Below are positions 34,127 to 42,646 of a stretch of DNA of 64,000 bases, one piece after another. Position 1 is the first letter of the stretch. Every line of letters starts with the position of its first letter. The DNA comes from an uncultured SAR116 cluster alpha proteobacterium (GTDB lineage: Bacteria > Pseudomonadota > Alphaproteobacteria > Puniceispirillales > Marisalimonadaceae). The position numbers were made by a program, and so were the translations under genes. The stretch covers positions 1 to 64,000 of the forward strand of contig CACBDG010000001.1 of assembly GCA_902537945.1 (NCBI GenBank), in the 5' to 3' direction. The notes under the pieces were generated by a model. That model was not told the origin of the DNA. It saw only the letters and a program-made list of their open reading frames with translations, and ran no database searches.

Positions 34127-34936
34127 TTGGTTAATTCTGGAAAACAATATGAAATTTCTAGTTTAACTAATAATAAAGTTAAATTAATAAATAGTTTATA
34201 TCATCGTAAATATAGAAAAGATTTGAACCTTTTCGTCGCAGAAGGTGTTCGAATTTGCAAAGAAGCTCTAGAGAATAATTGGGACATTAAATATTTATTA
34301 TTTAATAAAGAGAATAAAGATAACTTAGCTATACATGATTTAGTGAATGAAACAACTTCATTAGGTGCGGATACAATAGCAGTATCTTCTCAAATATTAT
34401 CTAAATTGTCACATAAAGATAACCCTCAAAACGTATTAGGTGTTTTTATACAAAAATGGCATCAACTTCCTAATTCCGTTAATAATAAACGGATTGTTGC
34501 CCTTGAAAATGTTAGGGATCCTGGTAATTTAGGCACAATACTAAGGACTATGGATGGTATGGGGGCTAGTGACTGTGTTCTACTTAATGAATGCACAGAC
34601 CCTTTTTCATATGAAGCAGTAAGAGCGAGTATGGGTGCTATTTTTAATATAAACATTATAGCCTCAAATCTTGAACAGTTTTTAAAATGGAAGTCTGATA
34701 AAAATATTAGTTTGATTGGAACCTCATTAAAGAAAGCTTCCAATTACACCAGAGCTAATTGGAAAATACCGTTTGTTTTAGCAATGGGAAATGAGCAAAA
34801 TGGTTTGTCAGATAAATTTATCAATAATTGTGATCAATTGATAAAAATACCAATGCTAGGAAAATCAGACAGTCTTAACTTGGCGGTGTCTACAGGAATT
34901 GTTCTATATGAATCAATTAGGAAAAATCCTAATTAA
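34127..34936 (+). CDS. TrmH/SpoU-family RNA 2'-O-methyltransferase
   Basis: A 269-residue SPOUT enzyme, probably methylating rRNA or tRNA ribose. The substrate-binding N-terminus (KYRKDLNLFVAEGVRI) is followed by the three SpoU motifs: ALENVRDPGNLGTILRT, LAMGNEQNGLS and IPMLGKSDSLNLAVSTGI. These form the trefoil-knot AdoMet site. The start is TTG with AGGA 8 nt upstream, and no ATG fits. It follows sufE closely. RlmB-like or TsnR-like action is likely; the target base is not clear. Confidence 0.88.
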   Translation: MVNSGKQYEISSLTNNKVKLINSLYHRKYRKDLNLFVAEGVRICKEALENNWDIKYLLFNKENKDNLAIHDLVNETTSLGADTIAVSSQILSKLSHKDNPQNVLGVFIQKWHQLPNSVNNKRIVALENVRDPGNLGTILRTMDGMGASDCVLLNECTDPFSYEAVRASMGAIFNINIIASNLEQFLKWKSDKNISLIGTSLKKASNYTRANWKIPFVLAMGNEQNGLSDKFINNCDQLIKIPMLGKSDSLNLAVSTGIVLYESIRKNPN

Positions 34937-34941
34937 ATCAT

Positions 34942-35850
34942 TTATTGTTCCCATCTAGCAAAGATGGCTGTGTTTATTTGTCTTGGATCTTCCTGATCTT
35001 CAACAATGGATAATTCGCCAGATTCAACTTTACCAGAAAATCCTGTCATTATTTCATTTAATGCAAAATGTAAAGTTAAGTGACTAGATCTAATCGCATA
35101 GCTATTTAAAATAATAAAAATAGGTTCAGGAGTTAAAATTTGAGTAATTAACTTTAACAAAACTGGAAGATCATTAAAAAAATCCCATATCTCACCATTT
35201 GGCCCTCTTCCGTATTTTGGTGGATCAAGAATTATGCCATCATATTTATTTTTTCGACGAATTTCTCGTTTTACAAATTTAATGGCGTCGTCAGTTATAA
35301 ATTTAATTGGTAAGTGCTGAAATGAAGACAAGTCTCTATTTTCAAAAGCTAAGTTAATTGCTTTTTTACTTGCGTCAATATGTGTTACAGAAGCGCCATG
35401 AGATGCTGCGTGTAATGAAGCAAGACCTGAATAGCCAAAAAGGTTGAGAACTTTGGGAGAATAATTTTTACCTTGAGTTTTCATAAAACAATGTATTTTT
35501 TTGGAAGCCCAAAGCCAATGGGGAGATTGATCTGGAAAAAAACCAAGATGTCTGAAAGGAGTTGGAGTTGCAAAAAATTTTATATTGTCATATTGCATTT
35601 CCCATTTTGGTGGTAAATGTTTTTTAAGAGACCATTTACTAGTAGCATCTTCATTTAATGGATTTGAGGAAGATAGAAATGTTCCAGATGATTTTTCCCA
35701 TTCATTAATTGGTAATTTAGGTGACCATAGAGCTTGTGGTTCAGGTCTGCTAAATAAATAATTTCCAAAACGTTCTAATTTTTTACCATCGCCAGAGTCA
35801 ACCAATGAATAGTCTTTCCAATTTATGGGATGGAGTAGGAGTGGCTTCAT
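34942..35850 (-). CDS. RlmI-like class I SAM-dependent methyltransferase
   Basis: A 302-residue methyltransferase in the RlmI/RlmK-like group (23S rRNA-type). It has an N-terminal segment with GKKLERFGNYLFSRPEPQAL that recalls a small RNA-binding domain, then VLNLFGYSGLASLHAAS (motif I), THIDASKKAINLA, and IILDPPKYGRGPNG, the D-P-P-K/Y motif IV. FIILNSYAI follows. It ends 6 bp from the convergent TrmH-like gene. RNA is the likely substrate, but related enzymes vary. Confidence 0.8.
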   Translation of the reverse strand: MKPLLLHPINWKDYSLVDSGDGKKLERFGNYLFSRPEPQALWSPKLPINEWEKSSGTFLSSSNPLNEDATSKWSLKKHLPPKWEMQYDNIKFFATPTPFRHLGFFPDQSPHWLWASKKIHCFMKTQGKNYSPKVLNLFGYSGLASLHAASHGASVTHIDASKKAINLAFENRDLSSFQHLPIKFITDDAIKFVKREIRRKNKYDGIILDPPKYGRGPNGEIWDFFNDLPVLLKLITQILTPEPIFIILNSYAIRSSHLTLHFALNEIMTGFSGKVESGELSIVEDQEDPRQINTAIFARWEQ

Positions 35851-35926
35851 TAGGAAATGTCCTTACAAATAAAATTTTGCAAAGTTAAAAACTAATGACA
35901 ATATAAAGAAAAAAAAAAGAAATTAA

Positions 35927-36727
35927 ATGAAAATAAATATTTCAATAATAATACCAGTATACAAAGCGGTAAATACACTGAAAAAAACCTTAGATTCAAT
36001 AAATAATCAAAAAATTCAATCTGAGAAAAAAATTGAAATTCTTTTGATAATAGATGATGGAACAAATTATAGAAATATAGTTCCTAAAATGAATAAAAAC
36101 ATGTCTATTAGGTTTTTAAAAACTGATGGCATAAAAACTGGTCCAGGTAATGCTAGGAATATTGGACTTTCAAAGGCAAAAGGAGAATATATAGGTTTTT
36201 TGGATGCTGATGACGAGTGGTCAGAAAACTATCTTAAAAAAATGTATGAATTAGCAAAAAAAAATGGATTATCATTTGCACCAACAAGAGTATACAAAAA
36301 CAATAAATTGATTGGAGAATTCGAAGGAAAAAACAAAAAATATTTATCTATAAATGATATAGGTGAAATTCCTTGTAGTTTTCATCCGTTTGTAAAAAGA
36401 AGCATAATTAACAAATTTGAAAATTATAGAAGTCAGGATGTATACAATACAGCGATATTACTAAATAAAAAAAACAAAGTAGAGATGATACAAAATGAAT
36501 ACTATAAGTTAAACATTCAAAAAGAATCAGTAACTAAGGAAAAAGGGTTTTCAATTAAAATTGACCAAGCCTATAAAAAATATCAGATAAAATCATTGAA
36601 AATGAAAAATTTAAAAATTTCAAAGATTTTTGCATTAAGACGAATTAAAAATAAGATGTACGTGAAATGGGAACAAAAAAATAAAAAAAGTTTTTACGAA
36701 TATCTAAGTGAGGAAAAAAATGGATAA
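35927..36727 (+). CDS. Family 2 glycosyltransferase
   Basis: A 266-residue GT-A enzyme: ISIIIPVYKAVNTLKKTLDSI at the start, LIIDDGTN (first Asp site), GPGNARNIGLSKAKGEYIGFLDADDEW, where D-A-D-D is the metal-binding D-x-D. The second half is very Lys-, Asn- and Ile-rich and has no clear acceptor motif, and the usual late E/D catalytic region is weak. It stands alone, away from the polysaccharide island, in sequence even more AT-rich than its surroundings, and overlaps the HAD gene by 8 nt. It may be a late insertion or a relic of a surface-sugar locus. Substrate unknown. Confidence 0.78.
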   Translation: MKINISIIIPVYKAVNTLKKTLDSINNQKIQSEKKIEILLIIDDGTNYRNIVPKMNKNMSIRFLKTDGIKTGPGNARNIGLSKAKGEYIGFLDADDEWSENYLKKMYELAKKNGLSFAPTRVYKNNKLIGEFEGKNKKYLSINDIGEIPCSFHPFVKRSIINKFENYRSQDVYNTAILLNKKNKVEMIQNEYYKLNIQKESVTKEKGFSIKIDQAYKKYQIKSLKMKNLKISKIFALRRIKNKMYVKWEQKNKKSFYEYLSEEKNG

Positions 36728-37391
36728 AATAACAACATGTGTTTTTGACGCATACGGAACATTATTCGATGTAAATGCCGCATGTCGAGAATTATCAAAA
36801 GAGGTTGGTAATAAATGGAATGAACTCTCAACTTTATGGAGACTTAGGCAAGTAGAATACACATGGTTAAGAAATTCAATGAATGAATATATTGATTTTT
36901 GGAAAATCACATCTGATGCACTAGATTATGCTATGGAAACATTAAATATTAAAAATATTCAATTAAGGGATGAATTATTATCATTATACTTAAAATTAGA
37001 AGCTTATCCTGAAGTCAAATCTGTTCTAAAAAATATCAAAAATATGGGTTTAAAAACTGCTATACTATCAAATGGAAATAATAAAATGTTAGAGAATGCA
37101 GTGATTAATGCGGATATCAAAACTTTACTTGATGAAATATTATCAGTAGAAGAATGCAAAGTGTATAAACCTGCAAGTGTTGTATATGATTTAGTGGAAA
37201 AAAAAATGGGAGTAAACAAACAAAACGTATTATTTTTCTCAAGTAACGCATGGGATATGCATGCAGCTTCAAATTATGGATTTAAAACTATATGGGTAAA
37301 TAGATTTGATAGCACATTGGAGAAACTACCAGGAAAACCAGATGAAATTATAAATTCATTAGAACAGATAGAAAAAATATTAAAAAATTAA
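36720..37391 (+). CDS. HAD hydrolase, L-2-haloacid dehalogenase type II-like
   Basis: A 223-residue HAD protein. The catalytic Asp is in CVFDAYGTLFD near residue 9, then the conserved Arg-rich cap entry LWRLRQVEYTWLR, ILSNGNNKML (motif II, S-N-G), VEECKVYKPASVVYDL (motif III Lys) and FFSSNAWDMHAASNYG (motif IV, S-N-x-x-D). This fits (S)-2-haloacid dehalogenase type II closely. I chose the ATG with AGGA 5 nt upstream. Its stop interlocks with that of the convergent acyl-CoA dehydrogenase gene. Real haloacid use is unproven; beside an ACAD10/11-like set it may act on a phospho-acyl compound. Confidence 0.83.
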   Translation: MDKITTCVFDAYGTLFDVNAACRELSKEVGNKWNELSTLWRLRQVEYTWLRNSMNEYIDFWKITSDALDYAMETLNIKNIQLRDELLSLYLKLEAYPEVKSVLKNIKNMGLKTAILSNGNNKMLENAVINADIKTLLDEILSVEECKVYKPASVVYDLVEKKMGVNKQNVLFFSSNAWDMHAASNYGFKTIWVNRFDSTLEKLPGKPDEIINSLEQIEKILKN

Positions 37392-38587
37392 ATATCGTGA
37401 CCTATACCCCAATGCCAAAAATCAGTTTTATAATTATTAAAAAATCTATTAATAATCATTTGATGAACTTCTGAAGCTCCATCAACTAACTTTGCTTGAC
37501 GTGCATAACGATAAATCCATTCAAGTATAATATCTTTACTATAACCTTTAGCTCCATTCAACTGGATAGCAGTATCTGAAACGTTATTTAAAGTATCGGC
37601 AACGTATATTTTAGCCATTGAAACATCTTGTCTAGATTTACTACCATGTTCAATTTTCCATGCGGCTCTCATTACAAGTAAACGGGAAATGTCGATGTCC
37701 ATTGCGGATTTTCCAAGTTTAATTTGAACAGATTCTCTATCAGAAAGTTTAACACCAAAGCCTTCTCTAGTGGAAACATAATCTAAAGCTATTTCTAAAC
37801 ATCTTTTAGAGAGTCCTATCCATCTCATGCAATGTGTAAGACGAGCAAGGCCGAGACGTATTTGAACAATTTTAAGGCCTTTACCAACTTCACCTAACCT
37901 ATTTTCATCAGGAATTTCTAGGCCATTATACTCTATCTCACAATGTCCACCGTGTTCTTCTGGGCCCATAATTGGAATACGTCTTTTAATCTTCCAACCA
38001 GGTTGATCTTTATGATAAAGGAAAGCAGTTAAGCCATCCTTAGTTTTGGCAAGTAGAATGAAATGAGATGCAGCAGCAGCTCCAGTAATATACCATTTAA
38101 GACCATTAATTATCCATTTACCATTTGAATAAACAGCTTCAGTTTTAATCATTGATGGATCAGAGCCACCGCCGGGTGCTGGTTCAGTCATGGCAAGTGA
38201 AGAGCGAACATCTCCATTGATTATTGGGTCAAGCCATTTAACTTTTTGTTCTTCAGTTCCTATTTTATTAAGAATATACATATTACCATCATCAGGAGCT
38301 GCACAATTGAAACAAACGGGACCAAAAATTGATCTATTCATTTCTTCATATAGGGCAGACATACCAATAGGACCTAACCCAAGACCAGATCTGGATGTGG
38401 GCATCTGTGGTGACCAAAGCCCTGCGTCTTTGACTTCTAAACGAATTTGATTTAGCAAATCTTCATTTATATTTTCATGTTTATCATATGATGAAATATC
38501 TGACTCTAGAGGAATAATCTTTTGATTAACAAAGTCTCTTGTTTTTAATCTTAAAGTTTCGATATGTTCAGGAAGTGTGAAATCCAT
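37388..38587 (-). CDS. Acyl-CoA dehydrogenase of the ACAD10/ACAD11 type
   Basis: A 399-residue FAD-dependent acyl-CoA dehydrogenase. Marks shared with human ACAD11 as recalled are FNCAAPDDGNMYIL, EHGGHCEIEYN, LGLARLTHCMRWIGLS and the late LVDGASEVH. At the place where medium-chain enzymes have Y-E-G-T with the catalytic Glu, this protein has V-D-G-A, so the base may be Asp or lie elsewhere, as in the 4-phosphoacyl-CoA-processing group. AMTEPAPGGGSDPS and KWYITGAAAASHF form the FAD site. The gene follows an SDR gene by 15 nt on the same strand, with an APH-type kinase gene divergent from that SDR. Confidence 0.88.
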   Translation of the reverse strand: MDFTLPEHIETLRLKTRDFVNQKIIPLESDISSYDKHENINEDLLNQIRLEVKDAGLWSPQMPTSRSGLGLGPIGMSALYEEMNRSIFGPVCFNCAAPDDGNMYILNKIGTEEQKVKWLDPIINGDVRSSLAMTEPAPGGGSDPSMIKTEAVYSNGKWIINGLKWYITGAAAASHFILLAKTKDGLTAFLYHKDQPGWKIKRRIPIMGPEEHGGHCEIEYNGLEIPDENRLGEVGKGLKIVQIRLGLARLTHCMRWIGLSKRCLEIALDYVSTREGFGVKLSDRESVQIKLGKSAMDIDISRLLVMRAAWKIEHGSKSRQDVSMAKIYVADTLNNVSDTAIQLNGAKGYSKDIILEWIYRYARQAKLVDGASEVHQMIINRFFNNYKTDFWHWGIGHDI

Positions 38588-38602
38588 AAATTGCTCCTAT
38601 TG

Positions 38603-39337
38603 TCAAAGACCTGTACTTAGTCCGCCATCAACAGCTATTGTGGCACCTGTCATATAGGTGTTTAGTGGATTTACTAACATAGAAATAATTACATCAAGTT
38701 CTTCGACAGTAGCAAATCTTTTGAGAGGTATTTTCTTTTTTAGTAAAACGCCTGCATCACCTTCTAATTGTTTTTTATTAATGTCAGTTAGGATGTAGCC
38801 TGGTGCAAGTGCATTAACGCATATATTATATTTTGCTAATTCAATTGATTGAGATTTAGTAATTTGTATTAAAGCAGCCTTAGTGGCAGAATATGCTCCA
38901 ACAAATGATAAGGGTCTATAACCAAGAGTAGAAGCAATGTTAATAATTTTCCCATTTTTGTTTTTAATCATATTTGGAATTAAAGCATTCGATACATTAA
39001 TTGAACCTAATAAATTAGTGTCAATTATTTTTGTTAAATCTGAATGAGTTTCTTCATGTAATAATTTGGTATTTGCAATACCTGCATTATTTATTAAGGC
39101 GTAAATGTTTAGATCATTTAACATACTCTGCACTTGCAACTCATCTGTAATATCAAGTTCTAAATATGAATGATCTAGATCTTGGTTAGGAAGAGATGAA
39201 ATAACTGACTTAAGATTTTGTAAATTACGTCCAACCCCAATAATTCTAAAGCCATCACGTGCTAACACCTTAGAAAAATTTGCACCTAACCCTCTGCTTG
39301 CACCTGTTATTAAAACAGTGTTAGATTGAATAGTCAT
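38603..39337 (-). CDS. Short-chain dehydrogenase/reductase of the ACAD10/11-like cluster
   Basis: A 244-residue classical SDR with ITGASRGLGANF (cofactor loop), DITDELQ, ALINNAGIAN, NIASTLGY (catalytic Ser), YSATKAALI (Tyr-Lys) and an MTGATIAVDGGLS end. All active residues are present. It leads a two-gene unit with the acyl-CoA dehydrogenase. In the Pseudomonas levulinate (lva) pathway an SDR works with an APH kinase and an ACAD10/11-type dehydrogenase, so a 4-keto/4-hydroxyacyl-CoA or 3-hydroxyacyl reaction is plausible, by inference. Confidence 0.84.
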   Translation of the reverse strand: MTIQSNTVLITGASRGLGANFSKVLARDGFRIIGVGRNLQNLKSVISSLPNQDLDHSYLELDITDELQVQSMLNDLNIYALINNAGIANTKLLHEETHSDLTKIIDTNLLGSINVSNALIPNMIKNKNGKIINIASTLGYRPLSFVGAYSATKAALIQITKSQSIELAKYNICVNALAPGYILTDINKKQLEGDAGVLLKKKIPLKRFATVEELDVIISMLVNPLNTYMTGATIAVDGGLSTGL

Positions 39338-39361
39338 GTATCATATACCTAAAATTTTTTT

Positions 39362-39374
39362 AAATGTGACATTT
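39362..39374. promoter_or_regulatory. 13-bp palindrome in the divergent SDR/APH promoter
   Basis: AAATGT and ACATTT face each other around a single G in the 64-bp gap between the divergent SDR and APH genes. The position and perfect symmetry suggest an operator that could serve both directions. The regulator is unknown, and the AT-rich background makes chance possible. Confidence 0.35.
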
Positions 39375-39401
39375 CAATAAGAATAAATTAGTCAAGTAAA
39401 T

Positions 39402-40442
39402 ATGTCAGTAAAAAATAAAATTAATAGTATAAATCTTTGGTTAAAAAAAAACACATCAATTGATGAACAAATTTTATCTATTAAAAAGTTTGAAACAGGC
39501 CAATCTAATCCTACATTTCTTTTAAAATCAGACAATAAAAGTTTTGTGCTTAGATCTAAGCCATTAGGAAATCTCCTTAGAGGTGCACATCGGATTGATA
39601 GAGAATATAAAGTGATGAGTGCTTTATCAAATTCAAAAATTCCTACTCCTAAAATGTATGGATATTGTAGTGATGAAGATATAATTGGAAGTGAATTTTA
39701 TGTTATGGAATTTATAAATGGAGCACATGAGTTTGATCCAGATCTTACAAATTATACAAGTGAACAAAGAGACAAAATTTATAAACATAAAATTAAAATT
39801 TTGGCAGAATTAGTGAAATTAGATTTAAAAAAAATTGGTTTAGAGAATTTTGGCAAACCTTATGGTTATCTTGAAAGACAAATTAAATTATGGATAAAAC
39901 AATATAGATACTCTGAAACAAAACATATAAAAAGTATGGAATACTTAATAAATACCATACCAAAATATGTTCCCACTGAAATAGATAATTTGAAACCATG
40001 TCTTTTACACGGTGATTTTCGTTTAGATAATATGATTTTAGAAAAAAATAAATCTATTCCAAGAATAATTGGTTTGTTAGATTGGGAATTATCAACACTA
40101 TCACCCCCTTTTATTGATTTATCATACTGGGTATTAATGCTTAGATTCGAAAAAACATGGCCAATAGGTGGTCTAAGTAATTTTAATAATCAAAAGTCTT
40201 ACTCTGGTATACCAACTGAAGAAAAAATTTTAGAAAGTTATTTAAATTTAACTAGTTTAGATAAACCAAAATATTGGAAGTTTTTACTTGCTTTTAATTG
40301 CTTTAGATTTGCAGGGATTCTTCAAGGTATAGCAAAGCGTGTTATTGATGGAAATAACTCAGGTGAAAATGCCTATGAAGTAGGAGAACAAGCAGAACCA
40401 GTTGCAGATTTAGGTTCAAAAATACTCAAAGAATATCTCTAA
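39402..40442 (+). CDS. APH-type phosphotransferase (ACAD10/11, LvaA-like)
   Basis: A 346-residue kinase of the aminoglycoside phosphotransferase fold, of the acyl-CoA-linked group rather than antibiotic resistance. It has KKFETGQSNPTFLLKS (nucleotide loop), VLRSKPLGNLLRGAHRIDRE (a hallmark of this group, with the ATP-binding Arg/Lys), MEFINGAHEF, CLLHGDFRLDNMI (H-G-D-x-x-x-x-N catalytic loop) and GLLDWELSTLSPPFIDLSY (metal-binding D-W-E). LvaA and the APH part of ACAD11 phosphorylate the 4-hydroxy group of 4-hydroxyacyl-CoA. It is divergent from the SDR with a palindrome between, and the dehydrogenase is next along. Confidence 0.87.
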   Translation: MSVKNKINSINLWLKKNTSIDEQILSIKKFETGQSNPTFLLKSDNKSFVLRSKPLGNLLRGAHRIDREYKVMSALSNSKIPTPKMYGYCSDEDIIGSEFYVMEFINGAHEFDPDLTNYTSEQRDKIYKHKIKILAELVKLDLKKIGLENFGKPYGYLERQIKLWIKQYRYSETKHIKSMEYLINTIPKYVPTEIDNLKPCLLHGDFRLDNMILEKNKSIPRIIGLLDWELSTLSPPFIDLSYWVLMLRFEKTWPIGGLSNFNNQKSYSGIPTEEKILESYLNLTSLDKPKYWKFLLAFNCFRFAGILQGIAKRVIDGNNSGENAYEVGEQAEPVADLGSKILKEYL

Positions 40443-41604
40443 AGTTTCTATTAAGTAATCTTGTGGGATTAATCATTAATATAGAAGCAATAAAAAGTGA
40501 TATTGAGGATATAGTTAGTGCAATACTATAAGAATTGAATAAATCTATTATAACTCCACCTAAATAAGGTCCTATCATTTGTCCAACACTAAATGATGAG
40601 GTTAAAATGGCAGTAGAAACTCTAATTGATCCATTATATCTAGACTGACCCTCTAATAATGCAAGTGCAGTTATTGGTATAAACGTTGAGCCAAGTAAAA
40701 TAGATGCAGAAGTAATACCAACTTTATTTTCTAATAAAACGGGCATTAAAACTCCTAATCCCATTATAGCACAAGCAAAAAAAAGAGCTAAATCATTACC
40801 GATTTTTTTTCCAAACCAAGGCCAAAAAATAACCATAGGTATGCCTGCTAAACCTACTAACAACCAAACATACATTTCAGTAGCTTCTAAACCAGATGTT
40901 TCCCTAGCCATGGCTGAAATAAAAGTCCCCAAAATTACATATCCAAAACCGTACAAACCATATGAAATAGAAATTAAAGAAAAACTAAAATTATTTTTAT
41001 AATTTGAATTTTGAGAATATGAGTGCTGCAAAATTTCGTTAGGAGTACATATAAAAATAGGAACAGCTAAAATTACTGATAACACAGCTACACCAATCCA
41101 TAAGTCATCCCAATGGAAACCTAATTCTCCTAAAAATGTAACTAGAATGGAAGATATGACTATTCCAAAACCCACACCCATGAAGTGTGAAGTGCTGAGT
41201 GATTTTTTCCCAAATGCTTGTATGCTTGGTAGAATTAAAGCCGTCCCAAATATGAGAACAAAAGCACTGGATAAACCACTTATAAATCGAATAATAATAA
41301 AAAATACTACTTCATCATTTATGCTCATTAAAAATGTAGTTGATATTGAAAGAACTATAGAAATAAAAAAAACTAGCTTAACTCTTTTTTTGAAAATTGA
41401 CGAAATTGATAACAGTGAACCACATAGGTACCCAAAAAAGTTCCATGAGGCAATTAAACCACCTTCAGTTTTAGTAATGTTTAACTCTTCTAACATAAAA
41501 GGTAGTATAGGAGTATAAGTAAACCTCCCAATACCTATTGCTAGAGCAAGAGCGGCTGTTCCAGTTAAAATTAAGACTAAAACTTTATAATTAAAATTTT
41601 TCAT
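40426..41604 (-). CDS. MFS transporter, YbfB/YjiJ type
   Basis: A 392-residue protein of 12 hydrophobic helices. The beginning LALAIGIGRFTYTPILPFML is typical of the YbfB/YjiJ (MFS_4) group, with the conserved G-R-F in helix 1. GYLCGSLLS, RFISGLSSAFVLIFGTAL and GPYLGGVIIDLF are in the expected helices. The substrate of this group is largely unknown. It converges on the APH gene and overlaps its end by 17 nt. Position beside acyl-CoA genes suggests an organic acid, but that is a guess. Confidence 0.84.
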   Translation of the reverse strand: MKNFNYKVLVLILTGTAALALAIGIGRFTYTPILPFMLEELNITKTEGGLIASWNFFGYLCGSLLSISSIFKKRVKLVFFISIVLSISTTFLMSINDEVVFFIIIRFISGLSSAFVLIFGTALILPSIQAFGKKSLSTSHFMGVGFGIVISSILVTFLGELGFHWDDLWIGVAVLSVILAVPIFICTPNEILQHSYSQNSNYKNNFSFSLISISYGLYGFGYVILGTFISAMARETSGLEATEMYVWLLVGLAGIPMVIFWPWFGKKIGNDLALFFACAIMGLGVLMPVLLENKVGITSASILLGSTFIPITALALLEGQSRYNGSIRVSTAILTSSFSVGQMIGPYLGGVIIDLFNSYSIALTISSISLFIASILMINPTRLLNRNFRDIL

Positions 41605-41737
41605 TTAATAACAACTCTTTTGTATCAAATTTAATGTGCTTTTTATTTTAAGTAAAATAAACAATAAAATAAGATTATTGATTGACCAAAATTCAAAATA
41701 TCTTTCAAATGGTAAATAAACAATTTATGATCAAAAA

Positions 41738-42520
41738 ATGGATAATTTTTTTTCTATTAAAAATGAAACTGAAAACATAGTTAGGATAGAACTAACTAAC
41801 GGTAAAAAACACAATCCATTATCTTTACAATTAATAAAAGCTCTTACAAAAGCTCTAAGAGATGTTTCTGCGCAAACTAAAATAAAAGTAATAATTATTT
41901 CTTCTGAGGGGCCTGGTTTCTCAGCTGGGCATGATCTAGAAGAACTAAGACAAAATAAGAAAAATAAAGTTTTCTTTAAAAATTTATTTGATGAATGTTC
42001 AATCTTAATGCAAACCATATTAAGGTTGCCACAACCAGTTATAGCTGAAGTTTGTGGAATTGCTGCTGCTGCAGGTTGTCAACTAGTAGCAAGTTGTGAT
42101 TTAGCTGTTGCTTCGGAACAATCTTCATTTATGACCCCAGGTGTAAATATAGGTCTTTTTTGCTCAACACCTATGGTTGCGGTTTCTCGAAACATTAGCA
42201 GAAAAAAAATCATGGAAATGCTTTTAACTGGAGAAAAACTTAGCGCACAAGAAGCTGTTCAGTTTGGGCTAATTAATAAATGTGTGCCATTAGAACGGCT
42301 TCATGTTGATACACTAAACTTGGCAAAATTAATTGCTTCAAAGCCAACCTCTACAGTAAAGATTGGAAAGGAGGCTTTTTATAAACAAGTAGACATGTCA
42401 CTAGATGAGGCTTATCACTATACTTCTGAAGTAATGGCAATTAACATGATGGAAATAGACGCACATGAAGGTATTAGTGCCTTCTTAGACAAAAGACCTC
42501 CTTCTTGGAACGAAAAGTAG
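41738..42520 (+). CDS. Enoyl-CoA hydratase/isomerase family protein
   Basis: A 260-residue crotonase-fold protein. The first oxyanion-hole segment reads GPGFSAGHDLEEL, the second AEVCGIAAAAGCQLVASCDLAVAS. SSFMTPGVNIGLF marks the usual second catalytic region, where the two Glu of true hydratases would lie; here the first is not evident, as in human ECHDC3-like members. RPPSWNEK ends the chain as usual. It stands alone between an MFS gene (divergent) and a GMC gene, with over 120 bp on each side. It could be a hydratase, isomerase or hydrolase. Confidence 0.82.
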   Translation: MDNFFSIKNETENIVRIELTNGKKHNPLSLQLIKALTKALRDVSAQTKIKVIIISSEGPGFSAGHDLEELRQNKKNKVFFKNLFDECSILMQTILRLPQPVIAEVCGIAAAAGCQLVASCDLAVASEQSSFMTPGVNIGLFCSTPMVAVSRNISRKKIMEMLLTGEKLSAQEAVQFGLINKCVPLERLHVDTLNLAKLIASKPTSTVKIGKEAFYKQVDMSLDEAYHYTSEVMAINMMEIDAHEGISAFLDKRPPSWNEK

Positions 42521-42589
42521 AATTAAGTGGTTTTAAAAATTATCTTCTGAAGCAGATTTAAATTTTTTTACATAGAAAATTATTTTTAG

Positions 42590-42629
42590 ATCAAATACTA
42601 TAATATCAATTTTTATTATTTGATATAAT
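42590..42629 (+). promoter_or_regulatory. Promoter/operator region of the GMC-ACAD-HIBCH-thiolase run
   Basis: A perfect TATAAT lies at 42624-42629, 17 nt before the ATG of the GMC gene. A perfect 8-bp inverted repeat, ATCAAATA (42590-42597) and TATTTGAT (42617-42624), borders it with a 19-bp gap and touches the -10 box. No -35 box is obvious. Operator function is inferred. Confidence 0.4.
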
Positions 42630-42646
42630 TATAAAAGGCAATCTGT

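Noticed and set aside
39402-40442. Aminoglycoside resistance kinase
   Set aside because: The APH fold is clear, but the loop with R-S-K-P-x-G-x-L-L-x-x-A-H and the acyl-CoA neighbours place it with the ACAD10/11 and LvaA group, not with resistance enzymes.
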